A program made the translations under genes and the position numbers. Under the pieces are notes generated by a model. That model was not told where the DNA came from and made no database searches. It was given only the letters and a program-made list of their open reading frames with translations. A stretch of DNA of 64,000 nt from assembly GCA_905221605.1 (NCBI GenBank), contig CAJNDS010002068.1, forward strand, positions 1,174,251 through 1,238,250. Reading direction: 5' to 3'. This document shows positions 20,238-28,451 of the stretch, piece by piece (position 1 is the first letter of the stretch; each line of letters starts with the position of its first letter). This DNA is from Symbiodinium natans (lineage: Eukaryota; Sar; Dinophyceae; Suessiales; Symbiodiniaceae).

Positions 20238-21235
20238 GTACCCCTTTTATTTGATTTGACTCTGCGGTGCCGTACTGTAACTTTGTTTAGATCCTTAGCC
20301 TTTTTGGGTTTGTTGGGGTCCGTAATAACGCAGCTAAAAGAGTTTTTTTATGGAAACTCTACTAAGTGCAGCCAAGTTGAGGAAGATGCTTCAAGCTACG
20401 TATAGGGATTCTTCCCATGATATAAGGTAAATTGCTTGACTGGACAAGGGTATTGGGCATGTAGGGTTTTGGGGTTTTCCAGTATCCTAAACCCTAAACC
20501 CTAAACCCTGAACCCTGAACAGTGAACCCTGAACCCTGAACCCTGAACCCTGAACCCTGAACCCTGCCTTAAGTAAGGAATAGAGCTGAAATTTCTCAGG
20601 GACTAAAAGCGACGATTTTGGGGCTACTTCTCTAGGGACGACATAAGGAGCGTCGTTGTACGCAGAAACTAAGGGGATGAAAATAAATTATTTTTCTTCG
20701 AACATCCCCACCTTGCTCCTCACTAAAAGGTGGGCAGTCCAGGGAGGCTCTAGGAGTAGACCGGGCGAGGAGAAGAGTTCCGGGCAAGGAGAAGAGTTCC
20801 GGGCGAGGAGAAGAGTTGATTTTAAAATCTAACAACCCCACACCGAAGGTGGTGAATAAACAATATAAGTAGTAAAGCGTATGTACACGTACATATATAT
20901 ATATGTATGGAATCTCTACACCTCTACATCCGAAACCCTAAACTCCTACACCATAAAATGTAAAGCCTACACTCCTCCTAGACCCTGAACTCCTCAACTC
21001 TAAACTCCTGAACTCCTAAACTTCTCAAGCCAAAAACTCTCAGCCCTAAACGATAAACTCCTAAACTCCTAAACCCGAAACTTTGCATCCCCAAACGCAT
21101 AAAACCTAGACGCCTCTCAAAACCAAAAAGGGCGCCCTTTTCACTCCTAGGTTCGTCTTGGGTCACCCTAAACCCTAAACCCTAAACCCTAAACCCTAAA
21201 CCCTAAACCCTAAACCCTAAACCCTAAACCCTAAA
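20238..21235. other. No supported gene; variant arrays and small tandem repeats
   Basis: 20378-20462 is repeat family O. 20507-20568 is an array of CCCTGAA rather than CCCTAAA. 20766-20818 holds three copies of a 20-22 bp unit (GAGGAGAAGAGTTCCGGGC). 20940-21165 is degenerate CTCCTAAAC-type repeat, and 21168-21236 a CCCTAAA array. Confidence 0.5.
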
Positions 21236-22296
21236 CATGCCCAGGTCCCAGGGCGCAGTGGAGCACTGCCAGGGCCTTCGAGCGCTGCTCTCCGTGGAGA
21301 GCCTGGGGCACGACGAGTTTTTAGGGTTTTGGAGTTTAGGGTTTAGGGTTTAGGGTTTAGGGTTTAGGGTTCAGGGGCAAGACTGCTGCGGGTTTAGGGT
21401 TTAAGCGGGGTTCGGGGTTCTGCGTGTATCAGTTTAGGAGTTTAGGAGTTCAGGTTTAGGAGATTCGGAGCTTGGGGATTAGGGGGGCATGGATTGTTTG
21501 TTGGAAAAGGTTTGGCCAAATCTGGTCGGGCTTCGAAAGCTCTAGCCCCTGAACCCTAGACCCTAGACCCTAAACCCGAAACCCGGTTAAGGTGGGCAAA
21601 GCTATCCTTACTAGCGCTGTGTAATCCCTACCCCTAAACCCTACACTCTAAATGCTGTAAAACATATTCGGTGCCCTCCATCGCCCGACATAGCCCTTTA
21701 AGGCGTGATTGTGTAGGGAACTTCTTGTTTTCTCAATTCTCTAGCGTGAGCGAGCGAGTTTCTCCCAAAGAGCGCGGCGCCCCTTGGTTTGGCAAGGTCA
21801 CGGAGGTGTGTGACGACCTGGCTCAGGTTGCGAAATTGTGGCGGGAACGTACGGAGGACGAGCATGGAAGTGATGGAAGGGATGCAGAGGACCTAAACCC
21901 TAAACCCTAAACCCTAAACCCTAAACCCTAATGTAGAGGAGGTGTGGCCAGAGAATGAATCGGTGCTGCACATGGCTGGGGTGGCGGGGTCCGGTGTTGA
22001 AAGTCGAGAAGGGGAGCCCTAAACCCTAAACCCTAAACCCTAAACCCTAAACCCTAAACCCTAAACCCTAAACCCTAAAGGAGGTGGCAACTGGTGATGA
22101 ACCAACAGGGTTGGCTGGGTTGCTTCGACGAGCAGGGCACGATAACATGTGTTGGGCTTGTCACCCGAAACCCTAAACCCTAAACCCGAAACCCAAAACC
22201 CTAAACCCTAAACCCTACTGGCGGTAGTGGTGGTGGTGGTGGTGGTGGTGGTGGTGGTGGTGGTGGTGGTGGTGGTGGTGGTGGTGGTGGTGGTGG

Positions 22297-22327
<31 letters not shown>

Positions 22328-22432
22328 GGTGGTGGTGGTGCTGGTGGTGGTGGTGGTGGTGGTGGATGTTCGAGTTCCTCTTCGTCAATGGTGCTTCTTG
22401 GAGACGCCGCTGGTGGCGGTGTAGTTTCCTAA
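21236..22432 (+). CDS. Exon cluster with acidic exons and a poly-Gly exon
   Basis: Blocks separated by CCCTAAA arrays: 21236-21322 (MPRSQGAVEHCQGLRALLSV), 21494-21548 (MDCLLEKVWPNLVGLRKL), about 21745-21892 (SVSERVSPKERGAPWFGKVT then EVCDDLAQVAKLWRERTEDE), 21931-22018 (VEEVWPENESVLHMAGVAGS), 22083-22168 (EVATGDEPTGLAGLLRRAGH), 22220-22432 (Gly repeat then CSSSSSSMVLLGDAAGG). They look like one acidic protein cut by telomeric introns. Not recognised; individual junctions are unresolved. Confidence 0.45.
22225..22363. repeat. (TGG)n/(GGT)n microsatellite, about 46 units
   Basis: Nearly uninterrupted GGT repeat, in frame as poly-Gly with a few GCT (Ala) units within the surrounding open frame. 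Confidence 0.9.
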
Positions 22433-22628
22433 ACCCTGAACCCTAACCCTAAACTCTAAACCCTAAACCCTAAACCCGGAGTGGCTCGTCCTCGTGGAGA
22501 TGTACGTGGTGGTGGCAATGGGCAGTGTTGATGGAGGTTCCTTGCTATTTCTGGGCTACTCTTGTGCCTAGAAAAGGATTATGGCATGGGGAGGAAGTGG
22601 TGCTGGAAGTGGTGGAAAAGTGCTGGTG

Positions 22629-22780
22629 CTTGGAGGTTCATGGTACTTATTAACCACTTACAATTGGGCTTATAACCCTACGTACAATTGGGATAATCCC
22701 TATTAAGGCCCTTGGGGGGTACTATAAGTAGGGTTATAAGTACAGTTATAATTGGTTAGCAAGTACCATGAACCTCCAAG
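22629..22780. mobile_element. Family A element, copy 4
   Basis: CTTGGAGGTTCATGGTACTT and its complement bound 152 bp. It is directly followed by a TTTAGGG array (22790-22920). Confidence 0.9.
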
Positions 22781-22921
22781 TGGATGTGGGGTTTAGGGTT
22801 TAGGGTTTAGGGTTTAGGGTTTAGGGTTTAGGGTTTAGGGTTTAGGGTTTAGGGTTTAGGGTTTAGGGTTTAGGATGTAGGGTTTAGGGTTTAGGGTTTA
22901 GGGTTTAGGGTCTAGGGTTTG

Positions 22922-23240
22922 CAAGTTCAGCTGCCCAGTCGCGCGTGGTGGAGAGGGTGGTGGGCTTCACCTCTGGAAGGCGAGCACGCGTCGCAAGTCT
23001 GCGACTCCAGAGAGTCAAGTAAATTATCCCAAAAAAAACGCTTTCGTTTATGTTCTCTCAGGTGAGGCCTCAGGGCTCTAAACCCGGAACCCTAACCCTA
23101 AACCCTAAACCCTAAACCCTCTGTAGACTGACCCCCCCCCCCCCCCCCCCCCCCCCCCCACCGAGGATTCCATACTGCTTCATGCGGTCCCTCTCGTCGA
23201 GGGCGCTCCGCTTCGACTGCGACGTTGCAGCTTGGGCTTA
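22922..23240 (+). CDS. Two exon-like blocks, strand of the second uncertain
   Basis: Block 22926-23030 reads SAAQSRVVERVVGFTSGRRA then RVASLRLQRVK and TAA; another frame is also open. Block 23165-23243 reads on the + strand RIPYCFMRSLSSRALRFDCD to TAG, and on the minus strand AATSQSKRSALDERDRMKQY, which is at least as protein-like. A poly-C run (23131-23159) separates them. Confidence 0.35.
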
Positions 23241-23426
23241 GGGTTTTGGATGAAAAACCCTAAACCCTACAAACCCTAAACCCTAAACCCTATAAACCCC
23301 ATAAACCCTAAACCAATTCCTGAGCTGACTTGTCAAAATATGTCAGAATACCCTCAAAAATTTAAACCCTACACCCTGAACAGTCCTGAGAGAATCGCAG
23401 GCAAACGGAGCTTGGGGTCTTAAGGG

Positions 23427-24258
23427 GGTCATCAGCTTCTTAGGGCAGTTACATGGTCCCTTCATGTGGTCCCTTACCTTCTTTAAAGGGTTTCGAAGCT
23501 CAGTAGTAGAGTAACCTTTAACCTTTTTGGGGTAGCAGATTCCCCTTAGAATCCCAAAGGTTGACCTTTAAAACCCCTAGGTGCTGGACAACAAAGGAAG
23601 TACAAGGGGTATACAAGGGGTTTAGGGTTTAGGGTTTAGGGTTTAGGGTTTAGGGTCCCCTTTTAAGGGCCCATATTAAGGCACCATGCAACTACCGGGC
23701 AGTTACAGGGTCCCGGAATATGTGGTCCCTTACCTTCTTTAAAGGGTTTCGAAGTATGGGCCCTTGGTTCTATAGGGTTTAGGGTTTAGGTTTTAGGGTT
23801 TAGGGTTTAGGGTTTAGGGAGGTATATAAGGGGACCATGTAGCTACCGTCCTTTACTATGGAACTTTTTTGGGAAGCCCTTACATACCCCTTATAGACCC
23901 TCAAGAACCCAAGGACCGGACTTCAGAACCCCCCAAAGGAGGGAAGGGCCCATATGAAGGGACCATGTAGCCACCCAAAGACTCTTATAGGGTTTAGGGT
24001 TTAGGGTTTAGGGCTTAGGGTTTAGGGTTTAGGGTTTAGGGTTTAGGGTTTAGGGTTTAGGGTTTAGGGTTTAGGGTTTAGGGTTTAGGGTGGGCGTTTG
24101 AAAGTATTTGGGAGCCTTCGGTATCCGAGGTTAGTTTCATGGGCCCTTAATATGGTCCCTTGCTCTGTTTAGGGTTCTCATGTATGGGCCCTTAATTTGT
24201 ATAGGGTATACAAGGGGTATATTTCAAGGGCCCATACTAAGGGACCATGTAACTATCC
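23427..24258. mobile_element. Family F elements with nested family C copy
   Basis: GTTACATGGTCCCTT ... AAGGGACCATGTAACTA ends recur at 23440-23700, 23698-23850 and 24133-24256. Inside the first lies a family C copy (23500-23592), and TTTAGGG arrays occupy 23619-23655, 23773-23819 and 23991-24091. This is a nested pile of intron-type repeats without exons. Confidence 0.65.
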
Positions 24259-24444
24259 TAAGACAGTAGTTTCAGAGACAAAGGCCTTACTGTCACAGGC
24301 ATGCGGGAATATGTAGGGTTTAGTGCCTAGGGTTCCGGGTATCCCATGTAAACCCTAAACCCAGCGCATATAGTGAGATACCGGGTATTAATCTTCTGCT
24401 ATCTACCATTAAGCCCTAAACCCAAGATTCCCATTTGTAGTGTG

Positions 24445-24668
24445 CCCGCATCATCATACTTGCCAAGGAGGCGTTCGGCAAGGAGTTGAGGTTTAGGGTT
24501 CAGGGTCTAAGCCAGAAACTCAATCCCTTGGGCAGGATTTGAGGTTTAGGGTTCAGTGCTCATGATCCAGGTTTTCGGGTTCATGTGTCTTCTGCCCGGC
24601 CCAAGCAGGGGGTCAGTGCAGAAACTCCACTGCCTGCCCCTTGCCTCCATACAGTTCTCAAAATGAGG
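24445..24668 (+). CDS. Short exon-like blocks
   Basis: Block 24447-24490 reads RIIILAKEAFGKE. Block 24590-24668 reads LLPGPSRGSVQKLHCLPLAS to TGA. They precede the sulfotransferase gene. Assignment unknown. Confidence 0.35.
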
Positions 24669-24807
24669 GTCCCCTTTTGGACACCCTAAATAGTAGGTGC
24701 CGTAGTAGCATTTGGGACCCCAAAAGGGACAACCATTGTGGGAACCTAAACCCTAAACCCTAAACCCTAAACCCTAAACCCTAAACCCTAAACCCCGGCT
24801 AATACAG

Positions 24808-27702
24808 ATGACGCCGTTTCCTAGACGATGGCTTGCTTTCCTCCTGCTCCTTGGAGACCCAGCGCCGCTGTCTGGAACTTCGGGAACCTGGGCAGTTTAG
24901 GGTTTAGGGTTTAGGGTTTGGGGTTTGGGGTTTGGGGTTTGGGGTTTGGGGTTTGGGGTTTAGGGTGGTGGGTTTAGGGTGGTGGGTTTAGGGTGGTGGG
25001 TTTAGGGTTTAGGGTTTAGGGTGTGGGGTTTAGGATTTAGGGTTTAGGGGCCCCCTTTTGCCCCTTTTTTTTGGGTTTCTAGGGTTGTTCTTGGGATGTT
25101 CCCCCTTATACGAAAAGTCCTCAATGGGGACCATAGTGCCCCCCTATTAGAATCCCTACTAAGGACTGTTAGTATAAGGGGGAACATCCCAAGATTGTTC
25201 CCTTATAAAGCAACCCGCAACAAAAAGGGTACCCTGTTATGAGATGGTCACTTGGGGGCTGCCGTAAGGAACAAGCCAGGGCTCCCCTGGTGTAGAGGCT
25301 GGAGTGTGGGGTGACAGCGCTGACAGCGCTGACAGCTGCGATCCTCCCATGTTCTTGGTGCAGTCGGGCGTCTCCAGACGAAAGGCTTCCTACTTAGCCA
25401 AGAGTTGAACTTTAAACTTGCTCGGGTTTCCTCATTCAGCAGGAATAAGCAAACTTTAACCTTTTGTTCCCCTTGGTTAGTGGAGAAGTAAGGCTTTGGG
25501 TGCTCTGAAGCCCTGGGACGTCCACATGTACTTCATCGCAGAGCATCGGAAAGCCGGTACGGCGCTGATGAAAAAAGTCACTCAGTAGTATTAGGGTTTA
25601 GGGTTTAGGGTTAATATATTCCCCTTATAATCCCAAAGGTTAACCTTCAAAACCCCTACGTACTGGACAACTAAGGTGATGAAGGCGATTTTCACGGCCT
25701 TAGGATCCTTGGGGGGAGGAAGGGAACCCTTAAAACGGGTTTATTGCTCATCACCACCTTATAGTAGGAATTGTAGTTTAGGGTTTAGGGCTTAGGGTTT
25801 CGGGTTTAGGGTTTAGGGTATGGGACCCCAGTTTTAGGGTGCATTTCGTCCCCCAGGATCGCCTCGGTCCTGCAGCATGACCACAACCAACTACGTCACC
25901 GCAAACTGGGTGGCATGTCAGGATCATCCGACCACTCCGATACAGGTGCATGCTACTTCTTAACCAATTATAAGGTTTAGGGTTTAGGGTTTCGGGTTTT
26001 ACCCTAAACCCTAAACCGTAAACCCTAAACCCTACACCCTAAACCCTAAACCCTAACTGTACTTATAACTGTACTTATAGTCAATTTAGGGCACTGAAGG
26101 GGATTATAAGTGGGTTATAAGTACAGTCATAGTTGGTGAACAAGTACCATGAACCTCCAAGTACAGGTGCATGATAACCCGGATCTCGGCGATTTGCGGC
26201 GGCTTCGGGTGACTGCACGGAGCGAAAACCGCAGCCTGCGTGTTGCGCACACCATTCGGAAGCCGAAGGACTACTAATTGCTTGAGACCCCCCCCCCCCC
26301 CCAAAAAAAAAGGTATTCTTGCTTCTTCAGGGTAATATAGGGATGAATGTATTTTCATATTCTTTTGGGTTCTTAAGCAACTAGTAAAGGACATGCTGGT
26401 GTCTTTCTACTGCTACGCCCTTCGGGGTCAAGAAGCAGACCATGATGCATTCATCGGCTTTCCCTGGGCTGATTTTCTGTCCCTTGGCAACTGGTACAGC
26501 AAAAACAAGAAGAAATTCCTAAGTCCCTCTAGAGGCTCCCTATTCCCCCTATTCCCCCTAAACCCTAAACCCGAAACCCGAAACCCGAAACCCCAAGCCC
26601 TGGTGTCTTACTTGGAGGTTCATGGTACTTACTTACCAATCATACCTGTACTTATAAACCACTTATACGCCTCGGAAGTGCCTTAATACGGTTATAAGTA
26701 CAGTTAGAATTGGTTAATGAGTACCATGAACCTCCAAGTAGTTTGGGGTAAAAAGAGTGTTTGGGGTCAGCTTCCCGAGCTCGACAGAGGAAACGAACGA
26801 CCTAAAAAGCCCCAATGAAGCCCTGAACCTTTAAAGGGTTTTCGGGGTTTAGGGGTTTAGGGGTTTAGGGGTTTAGGGGTTTAGGGTTTAGGGTTTAGGG
26901 TTTAGGGTTGTAGGGTTGTAGGGTTTTAGGGTTTTAGGGTTTTAGGGTTTTGGGGAGAAATCGGTTAGGTCCAATGGCCCCGTTGCGGGCATGGCAACTC
27001 TGTGGAGCTGGGAGATGCACTGGCAAGTTGCTTGGTAAAGGGTCTCGGGTTTTTTTAAGGGTTTAGGGTTTAGGGTTTAGGGTTTAGGGTGTAGGGTTGA
27101 GGGTTTAGGGTTTAGGGTTTAGGGGTACCCTTTTGCTTTTGTTTGGGTTCGAGGTTCACTTCTGAAGAAGCCAAGAACCAAAAGGGCACCCTTATTTCAA
27201 AATGGTGACTGGGGCTACCAAGGTTAGCCACATGGTCGAGTTGTACACCAATTCGACCCCGCTTGAGACGTTCTCGTTGCGCTATGAGGAAGTGACAAAT
27301 TCCTCGGCCGACTTCGACAAGAATATCCGAGGACTCCTGAGCCATTTCTTTGACGGCTTAGTGTCCGACACAGTTCTGCAATGGATCGCGGAACTTGCCA
27401 AGAAACAGGACTTGAACCGGCACCCAGCACAAGGCGGTTTCAACGACCACAGGAACGACCCCGACTGCATGCAGAGAACACACGCAGTTCTTATGTCACT
27501 TCATCCCGAAATTCTGGAGCAACTGAAGACCTTCCAGGCGCAGCTTGCCCTAAACTCTAAACTCTAAACTCTAAACCCTGAACCCTAAACCCTAAACCCT
27601 AAACCCTAAACCCTATATAAACCCTAAACCCCAAGCCCCAAACCCTTCCAGGCGCAGCTGGGATACCCCACGGAAAACTGGCCAGATCCCATCACCGACT
27701 AG
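24808..27702 (+). CDS. Sulfotransferase-type enzyme, split into about eleven exons
   Basis: Probable PAPS-dependent sulfotransferase. Exon 1 (24808-24894) encodes MTPFPRRWLAFLLLLGDPAP, a signal peptide or type II anchor, implying a Golgi or secretory location. Exon 3 (25493-25576) has EHRKAGTALMKK, fitting the 5'-phosphosulfate loop. Exon 6 (26167-26268) ends HTIRKPK and exon 7 (26390-26522) starts DMLVSFYCYALRG; together they form the R-x-P-x-D-x-x-x-S 3'-phosphate motif. Exon 10 (27228-27537) has FSLRYEEV, the usual C-terminal YED-like motif. Other exons: 25676-25703, 25857-25945, about 26758-26824, 26969-27034, 27652-27702 (stop TAG). Junctions 3-4, 4-5, 5-6, 6-7, 8-9, 9-10 and 10-11 close in frame. 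Exon 2 (25250-25400) and the 7-8 junction are unresolved. Confidence 0.75.
25048..25234. mobile_element. Family H element with nested family E element
   Basis: Outer ends CCCTTTTGCCCCTTTTTTTTGGG and AACAAAAAGGGTACCC (family H) enclose an inner inverted repeat TTGGGATGTTCCCCCTTATA ... TATAAGGGGGAACATCCCAA (25090-25203, family E). Family E also occurs at 38383-38481 and in part at 57233-57298. Confidence 0.7.
25577..25675. mobile_element. Sulfotransferase intron 3, family C with telomeric left half
   Basis: GT-AG intron of 99 bp between LMKK and VMKAIFTA, phase 0. The right half matches family C (CCCCTTATAATCCCAAAGG ... TACTGGACAACTAAG). The left half has TTAGGGTTTAGGGTTTAGGG where other copies have GAGTAGGTAACCTTTAACC. 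Confidence 0.75.
25704..25856. other. Sulfotransferase intron 4, GA-AG with AGGATC duplication
   Basis: AGGATC at 25702-25707 and 25855-25860 flanks 153 bp containing TTTAGGG units. Splicing G|GATCC...CCCAG|GA gives TALGSPRSCSMTTTNY in frame, phase 1. Confidence 0.7.
25946..26166. mobile_element. Sulfotransferase intron 5, family A copy 5 with internal telomeric DNA
   Basis: TACAGGTGCATG at 25941-25952 and 26162-26173 flanks the element. GT-AG splicing at TACAG|GTGCATG in both copies gives DHPTTPIQVHDNPDLGDLR without a break. The interior has about 75 bp of TTTAGGG followed by CCCTAAA units in opposite orientation. Confidence 0.85.
26269..26389. mobile_element. Sulfotransferase intron 6, family J element
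   Basis: AAGGAC at 26266-26271 and 26387-26392 flanks a 121-bp GA-AG intron (phase 0). Left end TTGCTTGAG with poly-C then poly-A, right end CTTTTGGGTTCTTAAGCAA. Splicing joins IRKPK to DMLVSF, recreating a sulfotransferase motif. Confidence 0.85.
26611..26738. mobile_element. Family A element, copy 6
   Basis: CTTGGAGGTTCATGGTACTT and its complement, 128 bp, lying between sulfotransferase exons 7 and 8. Exactly how it is spliced there is unresolved. Confidence 0.85.
26845..26955. repeat. Variant array: TTTAGGGG, TTTAGGG, TGTAGGG, TTTTAGGG blocks
   Basis: Consecutive short blocks of different unit variants inside sulfotransferase intron 8 (26825-26968, GA-AG). Confidence 0.85.
27035..27227. 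other. Sulfotransferase intron 9 with TTTAGGG array and family H element
   Basis: GT-AG intron of 193 bp, phase 2. Splicing TG|GTAAAG ... GGTTAG|C joins WEMHWQVA to CHMVELYTN. It contains TTTAGGG at 27059-27123 and a family H copy at about 27122-27195. Confidence 0.7.
27530..27659. repeat. Sulfotransferase intron 10: telomeric array in a 16-bp target duplication
   Basis: CCTTCCAGGCGCAGCT occurs at 27530-27545 and again at 27644-27659, with 98 bp of CCCTAAA, CTCTAAA and CCCTATATAA variants between. Splicing at CCAG|GCGCAG in both copies (intron 27538-27651, GC-AG, phase 0) restores LKTFQAQLGYPTENW exactly. Unspliced, the frame runs into the repeat and stops. Confidence 0.9.
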
Positions 27703-28194
27703 CTGCAAAAGGGTCGAAAAGGAATGGCTTCCGGAGATCCCTTGTTCGTTCTTTCCTTTCATCCCTAAACCCTATACCCTATACGCTATAAACCCTAAAC
27801 CCTAAACCCTAAACCCTATCAACCCTAAACCTGTTAGGCCTTGGACTGGGCTCATGGGCCTTGGGCTTTGGGGTTCCGGGTCTACCCGGCCGATGTAGGG
27901 TTAGGGTTTAGGGTTTAGGGTTTAGGGTTTAGGGTTTAGGATTTAGGGTTTAGGGTTTAGGATTTAGGGTTTAGGGTTTAGGGTTTAGGGTTGTGTGTTT
28001 GGGCCTCGGGCTTGTGGGCTCTGCCTGCTCGGGCGTAAGGACTTCCCAGGCTGTCAGACAGCGAAGGCGGGCTGAGCTCCCTGAAGCAGGGGTTCAGGGT
28101 TTAGGGTTTAGGGTTTTGGGTTTAGGATTTAGGGTTTAGGGTTTAGGGTTCGCAGGGTTCGACGGAACAGGACCTGTTTTGTATAGAACGAAGC

Positions 28195-28238
<44 letters not shown>

Positions 28239-28450
28239 GGGAGGGAGGGAGGGAGAGACAGAGAGAGACAGCGAGAAGCGAATCCGCAGGGTCTAGGGCT
28301 TGGGGCTTCTGTTTTGGGGCTGCACGGCCTTCTTACTTGCTGCCGTGCAACTAAACCGTAAACCCCTAAACCCTAAACCCCAAACCCTAAACCCTAAACC
28401 CTAAACCCCAAACCCTAAACCCTAAACCCTAAACCCTAAACCCTAACCAG
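27703..28450 (+). CDS. Short exon-like islands after the sulfotransferase
   Basis: After telomeric arrays (27793-27822, 27899-27990), block 28052-28093, bounded by TTCCCAG and GCAG|GGG, reads AVRQRRRAELPEA. Block 28148-28350 is open through a GA microsatellite (28190-28275; Arg/Glu repeats) and ends ASVLGLHGLLTCCRATKP. Weak; product unknown. Confidence 0.3.
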
Positions 28451-28451
28451 G

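Noticed and set aside
22227-22424. Poly-Val frame
   Set aside because: The alternative register gives poly-Gly continuous with a plausible exon; poly-Val is a shifted reading of the same GGT repeat.
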